A DNA stretch of 64,000 nt from an uncultured Polaromonas sp. (GCA_937863225.1 CALMEI010000045.1:1-64000), one strand, 5' to 3'. Positions 16,244-25,255 are shown, counted from the stretch's first letter. Made by a program: numbers and translations. The notes: a model not told the origin generated them from the letters alone.

Positions 16244-17110
16244 TCAATTGGCCCCGTGGCATTTTTTGTATTTGCGACCGCTGCCGCAGTAGCACAGGTC
16301 ATTGCGACCCGGGTCTTGTATGGTTTTGCGGACTTGTTCGACGCGGGGGCCAATGGATTTCCACAATTCACGCAAATCGTACACCGCCCAAATGGCTTCG
16401 CCAAACACTTCCAGTCGTGCTTTGGACATCGAAGGTGGCAATTCGCTGCCGTCTTCGGCTTCGATGACCGATACTTCGGGAGGGTCGGTGTCGTCTTCGG
16501 TCAGCGCAACAATGGCATTCAAGCCATCATTCAACCACTGAACGGCTTCTTTGTCCTTGGGTGGTGCCACCCATTCCTCTGGCCAACTTTCAACGGCAAA
16601 CATGAATCCCAAAGCCCAAACTTGCCCAAAGGCGGGGATGCCCTCATCTGGATTGTCGCGCATAGCCGTGGCACGTTCTTCGTCAGACAGGCTCGCCATC
16701 ACGCCGCGTATGTCCAGCACCTGTGGGTAAAAAGCGCGTTCGTCTTCCAAGTCTTTCACATCGGCGTCCAAGGACTGGGCAATTTCAGCCCATCGGCGTG
16801 AAAAGAGGGCATTGAAAAGTTGCTCTTGTTCGGGGGTGGCAAATTTGATGTCACCGTTCTCATCGCCATCCAGCAGCATGGGCATGTATTCGCTGGCTGT
16901 AATGGGTTTGCGGCAGCAAATCAAAGCCGCCATGAAACCTTCGCAAAATTCCCACTGTGGCGTTTCAGGCGCGCGGGTGCGCAAGTCGTCCAAGATGTCG
17001 TCAAGCGTGTCAAAGTCATCCGGGCTCATGGCTTGGTCGCTGGCGGCGAGCAGGCTGGTTTTGTGACTTGTTTCCGCTTTATGGGTTTTGTTGGGTTTGT
17101 TAGTGTCCAT
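16244..17110 (-). CDS. UPF0149 (YgfB/YecA) family protein with C-terminal SEC-C zinc motif
   Basis: 288 residues. The YgfB/YecA domain spans about residues 28-225 (DTLDDILDDLRTRA, then CEGFMAALICCRKPI, SEYMPML and FAVESWPEEW). The C-terminus is a SEC-C motif (DPGRNDLCYCGSGRKYKKCHG), the zinc site also found at the end of SecA. SEC-C proteins often bind ribosomes or preproteins; YecA of E. coli does so, but the exact role here is inferred. I chose ATG 17110, with AGGAGACA upstream; the frame runs 12 codons further. An acidic middle region is notable. Confidence 0.85.
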   Translation of the reverse strand: MDTNKPNKTHKAETSHKTSLLAASDQAMSPDDFDTLDDILDDLRTRAPETPQWEFCEGFMAALICCRKPITASEYMPMLLDGDENGDIKFATPEQEQLFNALFSRRWAEIAQSLDADVKDLEDERAFYPQVLDIRGVMASLSDEERATAMRDNPDEGIPAFGQVWALGFMFAVESWPEEWVAPPKDKEAVQWLNDGLNAIVALTEDDTDPPEVSVIEAEDGSELPPSMSKARLEVFGEAIWAVYDLRELWKSIGPRVEQVRKTIQDPGRNDLCYCGSGRKYKKCHGAN

Positions 17111-17244
17111 AGATAAGTTTTGTCTCCTGAATGACAGTGTTGTCAAGGATAATCGCGCTAAATCGTAACAGCTAAACCCTGATAAATCAGCTGATTTGGC
17201 GTTAATTGTGAATCATTTCTAAAAAAATAGCTCAGGGAATTTGG

Positions 17245-18927
17245 ATGATCAACCGTATTAAAAACAGCGTATCGAAATTTGACCCAGCAAGTTTGCAAAA
17301 TTTGAAGGCCCAATTACCCAAAGAGTTTCCTGCGCGCTACATTGCTTTTGCCTGTTGCGGTTTTTTGGTGTTACTCAGTTTGTTCACCATCATTGGTTTT
17401 GGTGTGGGTTGGTTGATGTTTGTAATTGGTTTGGCTTTGTGTGGCGTGGGTGTTTATGATCTGCGCCAAACCAAACACGCGGTGCTGCGGAATTACCCTG
17501 TGATTGGGCATTTGCGCTACATGTTGGAATACATACGCCCCGAAATGCGCCAGTATTTTGTCGAAAGTGACAAAGAGGCTGCGCCCTTTTCACGCGCCCA
17601 ACGCTCACTGGTGTACCAACGCGCCAAAGGCGAATCGGACAAACAACCTTTTGGCACGCAATTGGACGTGAAAGCACCGGGTTTTGAATGGATCAACCAT
17701 TCCATGCAGCCAACCGTTTTGGCTTCGCACGACTTTCGCATCGATATTGGTGGCATGCAATGCCAACAGCCCTACAGCGCGAGTATTTTTAATATTTCCG
17801 CGCTGAGTTTTGGTGCTTTGTCTGCCAATGCGATATTGGCATTGAATCAAGGTGCCAAGCAAGGCGGTTTTGCGCACGACACTGGCGAAGGCTCTATTTC
17901 GCAACACCACCGCGTACATGGTGGCGATTTGATTTGGGAAATTGGTTCTGGTTATTTTGGTTGCCGCAACAATGATGGCACTTTCAACGAGAGCGAATTT
18001 GCTGACAACGCCAAACTGCCGCAAGTCAAAATGATCGAGATCAAACTCAGCCAAGGCGCCAAGCCAGGGCATGGGGGGGTGTTGCCAGGCGCAAAAGTCA
18101 CTGCCGAAATTGCCGCAGCGCGCGGTGTACCGCAAGGTTTGGATTGCATTTCACCCGCCAGCCACAGTGCTTTCAGCACACCCATAGAGATGATGCAGTT
18201 CATTGATAAATTGCGCCAACTGTCGGGCGGCAAACCGACGGGATTCAAGCTTTGCATCGGCCATGCGTGGGAATGGTTTGCCATGGTCAAAGCCATGTTG
18301 CATACCGGCATCACGCCCGATTTCATTGTGGTTGACGGCGCAGAGGGGGGCACTGGTGCCGCCCCATTGGAGTTTGCCGACCATGTTGGCAGCCCTTTGC
18401 AAGAAGGCTTGCTGTTGGTGCACAACACGCTCAAGGGCGTGGGTTTGCGCGACAAAATCAAAATCGGCTGCGCTGGCAAAGTCATCAGCGCCTTTGACAT
18501 TGCCCGCATGATGGCGCTGGGCGCAGATTGGTGCAATTCAGGCCGAGGTTTTATGTTTGCGGTGGGGTGCATTCAGTCGCAAAGCTGCCACACCGGCACT
18601 TGCCCAACAGGCGTCACCACACAAGACCCACACCGCCAACAAGCCTTGGTTGTGCCTGACAAAGCACAACGTGTTCACCAGTACCACGAAGCCACCTTAG
18701 AAGCCCTGAAAGAAATGGTGCAAGCCGCCGGGCTGCAACACCCACAAGACATCACTGCTTACCACATCAGTCAGCGCGTGAACGACAGCGAAGTGCGCTT
18801 GCTGGCCAATGTGATTCCGCGTGTGAAAACGGGTTCGCTGCTAGACGATAACATTGACGAAGACCACAAGGTGTATAAAAACTATTGGCACAAAGTGAAT
18901 GCCGATAGTTTTGCGTTGCACTTGTAA
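17245..18927 (+). CDS. FMN-binding glutamate-synthase-like protein, membrane-anchored
   Basis: 560 residues. Two hydrophobic segments lie near residues 33-50 and 55-75, so the protein is probably anchored with its catalytic part in the cytoplasm. The rest matches the FMN and iron-sulfur core of glutamate synthase (GltB): SALSFGALSANA, GEGSIS, KLSQGAKPGHGG (near 270), VVDGAEGGTGAAP (near 365) and the 3Fe-4S cysteines CIQSQSCHTGTC (near 446). It lacks both the glutaminase domain and GXGXG repeats of GltB, so it is not a complete GOGAT; such stand-alone proteins are widespread and their substrate is unsettled. The stop codon touches repeat copy D. Confidence 0.85.
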   Translation: MINRIKNSVSKFDPASLQNLKAQLPKEFPARYIAFACCGFLVLLSLFTIIGFGVGWLMFVIGLALCGVGVYDLRQTKHAVLRNYPVIGHLRYMLEYIRPEMRQYFVESDKEAAPFSRAQRSLVYQRAKGESDKQPFGTQLDVKAPGFEWINHSMQPTVLASHDFRIDIGGMQCQQPYSASIFNISALSFGALSANAILALNQGAKQGGFAHDTGEGSISQHHRVHGGDLIWEIGSGYFGCRNNDGTFNESEFADNAKLPQVKMIEIKLSQGAKPGHGGVLPGAKVTAEIAAARGVPQGLDCISPASHSAFSTPIEMMQFIDKLRQLSGGKPTGFKLCIGHAWEWFAMVKAMLHTGITPDFIVVDGAEGGTGAAPLEFADHVGSPLQEGLLLVHNTLKGVGLRDKIKIGCAGKVISAFDIARMMALGADWCNSGRGFMFAVGCIQSQSCHTGTCPTGVTTQDPHRQQALVVPDKAQRVHQYHEATLEALKEMVQAAGLQHPQDITAYHISQRVNDSEVRLLANVIPRVKTGSLLDDNIDEDHKVYKNYWHKVNADSFALHL

Positions 18928-18928
18928 T

Positions 18929-19004
18929 GCTATATTTATGATAGCACACTAGGCAATTAATACGCCGCCTACAGGCTGATTTCTTATATATTTTTACTGA
19001 AATA
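18929..19004 (+). repeat. Dispersed palindromic repeat, copy D
   Basis: GCTATATTTATGATAGC, then AGGCAATTAATACGCCG and CTACAGGC, followed by an AT-rich arm with a weak ATTTC/GAAAT pairing. It sits between convergent genes, 1 base after one stop and 7 bases before the other. Confidence 0.88.
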
Positions 19005-19011
19005 TGCGTAT

Positions 19012-20283
19012 TTAAGTCAATAAATCAGACAAGCTGCGGGCAATCACTTTGGTGGCGCGACGCAGGTCTTCCAAAACCAAATGTTCATCTGCGCGTTTGG
19101 CATTGGATTCCAACACCGTGCGCGGACCTGCGCCATAAATCACACCGGGAATGCCGGCTTCGCAGAACAAACGCACATCGGTGTACAGCGGTGTGCCCAG
19201 AGCGGGGATGGTTTCGCCAAACACGGTACTGCCATGTTTTTGAATCGCATCCACCAAAGGTTTGTTGCCTGCTAAAGGTTGCATGGCGCGGGCCAGCAGA
19301 ATGCGTTTGACATCCACCGTCACGCCGGCCATGCCAGCGACGGTTTCGTGAATAATTTGGCGCAGTGTGGCTTCAACTTCTGTGGGGTTTTCTTCTGGAA
19401 TCATGCGTCGATCCAACTTGAAGCTGACGCGACCGGGGATGACATTGGTATTGGTGCCGCCTTCAATTAAGCCGACGTTCAAATAGGGGTGATTGATGCC
19501 TTCAACTTTGGATGTGATTTGTTTGTAGAGTGTGTTTTGTGCGTACAAAGCATTCAAAATTTTGACGGCCGCTTGCATGGCGTCCACACCGGTATCGGGG
19601 ATGGCGGCATGCGCCATTTTGCCGTGCACCGTGACTTCCATTTGCAAACAGCCGTTGTGTGCGGTGATAACTTGGTAGCTGAAGCCGGCGGCAATCATCA
19701 AATCGGGGTGAATCAATTTTTTGTTCAACAACCAAGCGGGGCCCACTTCACCCCCAAACTCTTCATCATAGGTAAAGAGCAGCTCCACGCTGCCTGACGC
19801 GGGTTTGGCGACCGCTTCTAAAGCGCGAACGGCAAACGCGTAGGTTGAAAAGTCGCATTTGCTGACAGCGGCGGCGCGGCCATAAATTTTGCCATTTTCA
19901 ATCTCACCACCATAGGGGTCGTGCGTCCAACCTTCGCCGGGCGGCACCACATCGCCGTGGGCATTGAGCAATATGGTTTTGCCTTTGTTAGCGGCAGTGC
20001 CATACACGCGTCGCACAATCAAATTGGTGATGGACTCTAAGCCTGCGGCTTTGACTTCTGCCTCTGGCACTTCATGCTTCTCGGCGTTAAATCCAAACTG
20101 TGACAGCAATTCGTAGGCACGCAGGGCGTGTGGTGTGTTGTTACCGGGCGGCGTGTCGGTGGGGACTTGAATCAAGGCTTGTAAAAATTTGACTTGCTCG
20201 TCAAAGTGCGCGTCAATCCATGCGTCAAGTTGCGCGTAGGTGGTTGAATTGTTTTGAGTAGGGGTTGGGGCTAAGGTTGTCAT
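19012..20283 (-). CDS. M20-family metallopeptidase/deacylase (ArgE/DapE type)
   Basis: 423-residue di-zinc M20 hydrolase. Metal-site residues: LLNAHGDVVPPG (His and Asp, near 97), YDEEFGGE (catalytic Glu and ligand Glu, near 175), and a C-terminal RADEHL (His, near 403). A dimerisation insert follows HGKMAHAAIPDTG. I chose ATG 20283; a TTG at 20304 overlaps the upstream stop. It is the last gene of the puuE-uraD/allC unit, 17 bases downstream, so it may act on a late purine product, for example a carbamoyl compound or ureidoglycolate-type substrate. That is inference; the sequence alone only supports an amide- or peptide-cleaving enzyme. Confidence 0.82.
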   Translation of the reverse strand: MTTLAPTPTQNNSTTYAQLDAWIDAHFDEQVKFLQALIQVPTDTPPGNNTPHALRAYELLSQFGFNAEKHEVPEAEVKAAGLESITNLIVRRVYGTAANKGKTILLNAHGDVVPPGEGWTHDPYGGEIENGKIYGRAAAVSKCDFSTYAFAVRALEAVAKPASGSVELLFTYDEEFGGEVGPAWLLNKKLIHPDLMIAAGFSYQVITAHNGCLQMEVTVHGKMAHAAIPDTGVDAMQAAVKILNALYAQNTLYKQITSKVEGINHPYLNVGLIEGGTNTNVIPGRVSFKLDRRMIPEENPTEVEATLRQIIHETVAGMAGVTVDVKRILLARAMQPLAGNKPLVDAIQKHGSTVFGETIPALGTPLYTDVRLFCEAGIPGVIYGAGPRTVLESNAKRADEHLVLEDLRRATKVIARSLSDLLT

Positions 20284-20300
20284 GGTTTTTTTATTCACGT

Positions 20301-22112
20301 TCAAAATTCTTTTGCCAAATTGTTCAGCAAAGCGCTGAACGCTTCGACCGCCAATTGCATATCGTCATTGGTACTGGACTCCAATGGGTTGTGGCTGATC
20401 CCTGAGTTTTCACCGCGCACAAACAACATGGCTTGTGGCATGATTTCGTGCAACTTCATCGCATCGTGGCCTGCGCCACTGGGCATACGGTGCAGCGGCA
20501 CACCCAGGCTGTCCACCGCTTTTTCCCAACGCTGTTGCCAAGCTGGCGCGCTGGGTGCAGCCGCAGCGCACATGGTTTGTTCGGTGCTGAAGTGCACGTT
20601 GCGGCGCTCACATATGCTGGTGAGTTTGGCCAGAACATCGTTCACCATGGCATCGCGCTGTGCATTGTTTGGGGCTCGCATGTCCAGCGTGAATTGGCAG
20701 CGTCCAGGAACCACGTTGGTGGAGCCATTGGGTACGTTCAAAATACCAACTGTGGCGACCGAGTCACCATCTTGCAAGGCGCGTTGTTCTGCGTACAAAA
20801 TCAACTCTGCCACTGCTGCTGCCGCGTCAGCACGTCGGTTCATTGGCGTTGTACCCGCATGACACGCAGTGCCTATCACTTCGCAGTTGTAGCGCACGCT
20901 GCCATTGATAGAGGTGACGATGCCGAGAGGGATGTTGAGTTCATTCAACACCGGCCCTTGTTCAATGTGCACTTCCACAAAACCCAAATAATCGTGCGGG
21001 TCGCGTTTGATTTTGACAATGTCGTCCACACACAGGCCAGCGTTTTGCATGGCTTTTTTCATGGTGATGCCATCGGCATCGGCTTGCTCCAGCCACGCGT
21101 TATTGAACTGACCAATCAATGCGCCAGAGCCTAAAAACGTGGCTTTGTAGCGCTGGCCTTCTTCTTCAGCAAAGGCAACGATTTCGATGCCAAAGGGCAA
21201 GCGATTGTTTTGTTTTTTCAGTTCGCGCACAGAAGCCATGGGCACAAAAATGCCCAAACGGCCATCGTACTTGCCGCCGTTTCTGACGGTGTCGTAGTGT
21301 GATCCTGTCAAAATGTAGGGCGTTTTTGAACTGTAGCGGGCATTATTATTGCCTAAATTGCTATTATTTTCATAGCGACCGTCGTATCTGCCAACGACAT
21401 TGCCTACCGCATCAATTTCCACACTGTCGCAACCACACTCTTTCATCCAGTGTGAAATGCGTTGCGCACAGGCGCGGTGCGCATCGGTTAAATAAGTGAC
21501 GGTGAGCTGACCTTGCTCGGCATACCCCACATCCGAATGCTGCGCCAGCTTTTCTTGCCAGTCCCACACATCGTTGCCCAATGTGGGTGTGATGCCAAAT
21601 TTGTCATTCAGTCGAATTTCTGCAATGCGGTGGATTTGGCGTATGCATTCATCCAACTCAAACAGCGGGTGGTTGTTGAGGCGGCGCTCGACGGCAGACA
21701 GAATAAATTGTTTGCTCAAACCCACACCACGCGCACCGCGCACTGCCAGAATGAATGGAAAGCCAAATTTGGCAAGATAAGCTGCATTGAGTTTGGCGAT
21801 GTAGGCCAGCTCGTCCGGCGTGCACTGCGTCAAACCTGCTTTGTTTTGCTCGTTGGTCGACTCGGCTGTCAGCGTATTGCTTTGCATGGCTTTACCTGCC
21901 AGCTCCGGGTGTGCCTTTATCAGCTTTAGCTTGGCTTCGCGACCTGCTGCTTCCAATGATTGCACCAAGCAGTATTTGAGATGTGCCAAGCTGCGAAACG
22001 GGCGCTGTGAAAGCGCATTCGCGGCGATCCATGGTGAATGTTCGTACACGCCGTCCAGCATTTGAGTAGCCTGCTCAGGCGTGGCGAGGTTGAGTTGGTC
22101 AAGTGTGATCAT
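20301..22112 (-). CDS. Fusion: OHCU decarboxylase (UraD) plus allantoate amidohydrolase (AllC)
   Basis: 603 residues. Residues 1-165 are OHCU decarboxylase, which makes S-allantoin (KAHPELAGKA with the catalytic His, and FGFPFILAVRG). Residues about 185-603 are an M20-type allantoate amidohydrolase (TGSHYDTVRNGGKYDG, AEEEGQRY, HIEQGP, GAGHDAM). Allantoin is opened by PuuE in between, so the fusion joins the steps before and after it. Residues about 246-260 (an Asn-rich stretch just before the first metal motif) coincide with repeat copy J and look like an insertion in a surface loop. It overlaps puuE by 4 bases. UraD-AllC fusions are known in Burkholderiales. Confidence 0.92.
   Translation of the reverse strand: MITLDQLNLATPEQATQMLDGVYEHSPWIAANALSQRPFRSLAHLKYCLVQSLEAAGREAKLKLIKAHPELAGKAMQSNTLTAESTNEQNKAGLTQCTPDELAYIAKLNAAYLAKFGFPFILAVRGARGVGLSKQFILSAVERRLNNHPLFELDECIRQIHRIAEIRLNDKFGITPTLGNDVWDWQEKLAQHSDVGYAEQGQLTVTYLTDAHRACAQRISHWMKECGCDSVEIDAVGNVVGRYDGRYENNSNLGNNNARYSSKTPYILTGSHYDTVRNGGKYDGRLGIFVPMASVRELKKQNNRLPFGIEIVAFAEEEGQRYKATFLGSGALIGQFNNAWLEQADADGITMKKAMQNAGLCVDDIVKIKRDPHDYLGFVEVHIEQGPVLNELNIPLGIVTSINGSVRYNCEVIGTACHAGTTPMNRRADAAAAVAELILYAEQRALQDGDSVATVGILNVPNGSTNVVPGRCQFTLDMRAPNNAQRDAMVNDVLAKLTSICERRNVHFSTEQTMCAAAAPSAPAWQQRWEKAVDSLGVPLHRMPSGAGHDAMKLHEIMPQAMLFVRGENSGISHNPLESSTNDDMQLAVEAFSALLNNLAKEF
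21332..21376 (-). repeat. Dispersed palindromic repeat, copy J, inside uraD-allC
   Basis: On the minus strand GCTATGAAAATAATAGC, then TAGGCAATAATAATGCC and CTACA. Compared with intergenic copy E it matches at 17 of 22 positions in the distal part. It is read in-frame as part of the AllC domain and adds about 15 Asn-rich residues; in the frame used by copies F and G it would contain a stop. Confidence 0.75.
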
Positions 22113-23065
22113 TTTTGACTGGATGGGTAGGGGTGTCGTTCATGCCAATGTGTGGCAATGTCAATGCGGCGGCAAATCCACACATGGCTATGTGCTTGCA
22201 CGTAATCTAAAAAGCGTTGCAATGATGCCATGCGGCCAGGTCGGCCCAGTAAACGGCAATGCATACCGATGCTCATCATCTTGGGTGCGTTCAATCCTTT
22301 GGGGTCGCCCTCGGCGTACAGCACATCAAAGCTGTCTTTGAGGTAGGTGTAAAAATCATCGCCTTGGGCAAAACCTTGCGCCGATGAAAAACGCATGTCG
22401 TTGGTGTCCAAGGTGTAGGGCACGATGAGTTGTGGCACCACATCGCCATTGGTTTTTTTGACACTCATCCAAAACGGCAAGTCGTCGCCGTAGTAATCGC
22501 TGTCGTACGCAAATCCGCCGTAGTCCGCTACCAAGCGACGGGTGTTGGGGCTGTCGCGTCCGGTGTACCAGCCCAACGCACGCTCGCCCGTCATTTGGCT
22601 GATGATGTCCATACCGATACGCATGTGCTCGCGCTCAGTTGCTTCGTCAATGTTTTGGTAGCTGATCCAGCGCCAGCCATGACAAGCTATTTCGTGCCCC
22701 AGTTGTTTGAACGCAGCGGTGAGTTCTGGGTGGAGTTGCAAAGCCATGCTGACGCCAAACACCGTCAATGGCAATTTACGGTTTTCAAACTCACGCAAAA
22801 TGCGCCACACGCCAGCGCGTGAGCCATATTCGTAAATGCTCTCCATGCTCATGTGTCGTGCAGCAAAGGCAGCGGGGTTGAACATTTCAGACAAAAATTG
22901 TTCAGACGCGGCATCGCCATGCAGCACCGAGTTTTCGCCACCTTCTTCGTAGTTCAGCACAAACTGCAAAGCAATGCGCGCATGATTGGGCCATGCGGCG
23001 TGCGGCAAGTTTTGTCCATAGCCTATCAAATCGCGTGGGTAGGGCTGGGTGCTGTCGTGAATCAT
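22109..23065 (-). CDS. puuE: Allantoinase PuuE (polysaccharide deacetylase fold)
   Basis: 318-residue metal-light allantoinase that hydrolyses allantoin to allantoate. It belongs to the NodB/polysaccharide-deacetylase fold and is unrelated to the amidohydrolase AllB. Diagnostic segments are LNYEEGGENSVLHGD (near 34), YEYGSRAGVWRIL, HGWRWISYQN (near 130), GWYTGRDSPNTR and MMSIGMHCRLLGRPGR. Length is that of other PuuE proteins. It overlaps the downstream fusion gene by 4 bases and follows gntR by 83 bases, so it probably belongs to a gntR-puuE-uraD/allC-M20 transcript. Confidence 0.94.
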   Translation of the reverse strand: MIHDSTQPYPRDLIGYGQNLPHAAWPNHARIALQFVLNYEEGGENSVLHGDAASEQFLSEMFNPAAFAARHMSMESIYEYGSRAGVWRILREFENRKLPLTVFGVSMALQLHPELTAAFKQLGHEIACHGWRWISYQNIDEATEREHMRIGMDIISQMTGERALGWYTGRDSPNTRRLVADYGGFAYDSDYYGDDLPFWMSVKKTNGDVVPQLIVPYTLDTNDMRFSSAQGFAQGDDFYTYLKDSFDVLYAEGDPKGLNAPKMMSIGMHCRLLGRPGRMASLQRFLDYVQAHSHVWICRRIDIATHWHERHPYPSSQK

Positions 23066-23148
23066 TTGGGTTGGGTTGTGATGAAATGTGTGGTGAGTTT
23101 GTCAGTAGATTTTGCAGGTTGAATTTGTTGTTTGATGTCGTAGGTTGA

Positions 23149-23838
23149 TTAACCGTTCAAATCCAAACTGGCCAGCACACTTTGCAAGTGCGATTGCATC
23201 AATTTTTTGGCTTTGCTGGCATCTTTATCGACAATCGCTTGCAATATGCCCACATGCTCATCGTGCGAATGGCTGGCGGCGTTTTTGGATTGGTACAACA
23301 AGGTGATGAGCGCACAGCGAGAAATCAAATCTTGCAGCAACTGCGCCAACACGTCGTTGTCCAACAGCTCTGCCATCAACACATGAAAATCACCCAAGAG
23401 TTCGATGCGATTGGATGCATCTGCGCTGTGCACGGCGGTGGCTTCGGCTTTGATGTGCGCGCGCAGGGTTTTGATTTTGTGTGCATTGATATTCGCAACC
23501 AACGAGTCCACCATCGCTGCTTCCAATGCCATGCGCACCCCAAATACTTCGCGGGCTTCTTTGATGGACGGTGTTGCAACAAAAGCACCGCGTGCTTGCT
23601 CAATGCGAATCAAATGTTTTTGTGACATTTGGTACAACGCTTGTCGCACCAAGGTGCGCGACACCCCAAACTGGTCGGCGATGCGCTGCTCTTTGAGTTT
23701 TTCACCGGCTTGCAATTCGTGGTCTATGATGGCGCGGCTCAAAGCCTGCACAATGTGGTCTGTGCTGGTCAAGCCTTTGTCCGCACGCGCAGCATGCATG
23801 CGTTTGGTAGGGAAAGATAGCATTTGAGCGGAAGTCAT
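23149..23838 (-). CDS. GntR/FCD-family regulator of purine catabolism (inferred)
   Basis: 229 residues. The winged helix-turn-helix of GntR type lies at about 28-95 (LKEQRIADQFGVSRTLVRQALYQM is its core) and an all-helical FCD effector domain follows, with Asp/His positions that could bind metal or a carboxylate. It is divergent from hiuH and upstream of puuE. TGTATACA lies 9 bases before its ATG and recurs twice in the uacT-puuD control region, which suggests autoregulation and control of the whole pathway. The inducer is probably a purine catabolite, which is inference. Confidence 0.88.
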   Translation of the reverse strand: MTSAQMLSFPTKRMHAARADKGLTSTDHIVQALSRAIIDHELQAGEKLKEQRIADQFGVSRTLVRQALYQMSQKHLIRIEQARGAFVATPSIKEAREVFGVRMALEAAMVDSLVANINAHKIKTLRAHIKAEATAVHSADASNRIELLGDFHVLMAELLDNDVLAQLLQDLISRCALITLLYQSKNAASHSHDEHVGILQAIVDKDASKAKKLMQSHLQSVLASLDLNG

Positions 23839-23846
23839 GGCAAAAT

Positions 23847-23854
23847 TGTATACA
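23847..23854. promoter_or_regulatory. Candidate GntR operator in gntR-hiuH region
   Basis: Perfect palindrome TGTATACA within AATTGTATACACTTTT. It lies 9 bases before the gntR ATG and about 50 bases before hiuH. The same core and the same CTT flank recur at 26865 and 26964. Members of this regulator family typically bind TGTATACA-like sites. Confidence 0.6.
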
Positions 23855-23905
23855 CTTTTGGTGGGTTTAGGTAAAACTCTTTTGTGAAATTAATCAGGAG
23901 AAATG

Positions 23906-24262
23906 ATGGGACTTTCAACACATGTACTCGACACCATGCACGGTTGCCCCGCTGCGGGCATGCACGTCAAATTGTACGCAACCACACAAGGCGAACACGC
24001 CAAATTACTCAAAACGATGACCTTGAATGACGACGGTCGCAACCCCGATGGTTTGCTGTTTGACCACGCCAGCCTCAAAGTGGGCACCTACAAATTGGTA
24101 TTTGACGTCGCAGGCTATTTCAAAGCACGGGGTGTGCAACTACCCGAACCTAATTTCCTCAACCACGTCCAGCTCGACTTTGGCATCGCCCACGCTGATC
24201 AGCATTACCACGTGCCCCTGTTGGTCAGTCCATGGAGTTATTCGACGTACCGTGGCTCGTGA
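23906..24262 (+). CDS. hiuH: 5-hydroxyisourate hydrolase
   Basis: 118-residue transthyretin-like enzyme that hydrolyses 5-hydroxyisourate, the product of urate oxidation, to OHCU. The family signatures are at both ends: LSTHVLDTMHGCPAAG at the N-terminus and the terminal YRGS. Two ATG codons overlap at 23903 and 23906; GGAG is 2 bases from the first and 5 from the second, so I use the second (MGLSTHVLD). It feeds the UraD domain encoded on the opposite strand. Also called pucM or uraH. Confidence 0.96.
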   Translation: MGLSTHVLDTMHGCPAAGMHVKLYATTQGEHAKLLKTMTLNDDGRNPDGLLFDHASLKVGTYKLVFDVAGYFKARGVQLPEPNFLNHVQLDFGIAHADQHYHVPLLVSPWSYSTYRGS

Positions 24263-24298
24263 TACAGTTGAATGATTCTTCAACAAAAGGACACGTTC

Positions 24299-24691
24299 AT
24301 GACGCAAGCATTGGCCATCCAAACATGGCACCAATTGGTTCGCAGCAGAGACATGTCGGGCTTAAAAGCGCTGCTGGCGGAAGATGCGGTTTTTTATTCG
24401 CCAGTGGTGCATACCCCGCAGCAGGGTCGCAAAATGGTGCAGTTGTATTTGATGGCGGCGAACTCGGTTTTCATCAACGACAGCTTTCATTACGTGCGAG
24501 AAGTGGTGTCAGACAAACACGCGGTGCTGGAGTTTGAGGTGGAGATTGACGGCATTTTGGTCAACGGCGTGGACATGATCACTTGGAACGAACAAAACAA
24601 AATTATTGAATTCAAAGTGATGCTCAGGCCCCTAAAAGCCATCAACCTTATTCATCAAAAAATGGGGCAAATGTTGGAAGCGTATAAATAA
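24299..24691 (+). CDS. NTF2-like protein in the purine cluster
   Basis: 130-residue small cone-fold protein: AIQTWHQLVRSRDMSGLKALLAEDAVFYSPVVHTP is the N-terminal part, and VLEFEVEIDGILVNGVDMITWNEQNKI the sheet with a conserved DMITW. AAGGA precedes ATG 24299. It lies 36 bases after hiuH and may be in the same transcript. The family includes small-molecule isomerases and binding proteins; the sequence gives no ligand. The pathway already has every enzyme needed, so it may be a bystander or act on a purine side product. Confidence 0.78.
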   Translation: MTQALAIQTWHQLVRSRDMSGLKALLAEDAVFYSPVVHTPQQGRKMVQLYLMAANSVFINDSFHYVREVVSDKHAVLEFEVEIDGILVNGVDMITWNEQNKIIEFKVMLRPLKAINLIHQKMGQMLEAYK

Positions 24692-24752
24692 TATGCTTAA
24701 ATATGGATGTAGGCGGCGTATTTATTGCCTAATGCGCTATTAAAAATATAGC
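24692..24752 (-). repeat. Dispersed palindromic repeat, copy E
   Basis: Minus-strand reading GCTATATTTTTAATAGC, then AGGCAATAAATACGCCG and CTACA, followed by an AT-rich arm of another sequence than in A or B. Lies between the NTF2-like and the Excalibur-domain genes, both on the plus strand. Confidence 0.85.
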
Positions 24753-24769
24753 GTTATACTCATTTTGAT

Positions 24770-25255
24770 ATGAAACATTCAATCATCGCTTTTCTATTTT
24801 TGGCTGTCATGGTACAACAAGCGCAAGCTGCTGCACCGGTATACAAATGTGTGAAACATCGGGAAGTCACATACCAAAGCGAGCCATGTGCCAAACCGCT
24901 TCGCAGGACAGAACCCAATATCAAAAAGCTCAATGAAGAGCGGATGAAGAAATTGCTTGAGTCCGATACGACCAACAAGGCTACAAAATCTGCCAACGAT
25001 GGGCAGCTTTCAGTAAAAGATGGTGAAGCCGCGGTTGCACCTGCACAGAGTTCAAAAACGACAAGCAAGCCGACAGTTTCAACTGCCAAACCTGCGTCTA
25101 CTTTCAAATGTGATGGGCGCACTCATTGCTCACATATGACCTCATGTGCCGAGGCAAAATATTTTTTGAATAACTGCCCAGGGGTCAAGATGGATGGTGA
25201 CCGAGATGGCATTCCTTGTGAAGAGCAATGGTGTCGTCATCCATTTAGCGATTAA
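24770..25255 (+). CDS. Exported protein with DUF4124 and C-terminal Excalibur domain
   Basis: 161 residues. Signal peptide at 1-20 (cleavage after AQA). Residues 23-45 resemble DUF4124 (VYKCVKHREVTYQSEPC), a short domain with paired cysteines common in envelope proteins of Burkholderiales. After a Ser/Thr/Lys-rich linker, residues 112-157 form an Excalibur domain: FKCDGRTHCSHMTSC, then DGDRDGIPCE, whose DxDxDG is a calcium-binding loop. The protein is therefore probably periplasmic and calcium-binding, with disulfides. Function not known. A strong terminator follows, so it ends its transcript. It is probably not part of purine catabolism. Confidence 0.85.
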   Translation: MKHSIIAFLFLAVMVQQAQAAAPVYKCVKHREVTYQSEPCAKPLRRTEPNIKKLNEERMKKLLESDTTNKATKSANDGQLSVKDGEAAVAPAQSSKTTSKPTVSTAKPASTFKCDGRTHCSHMTSCAEAKYFLNNCPGVKMDGDRDGIPCEEQWCRHPFSD

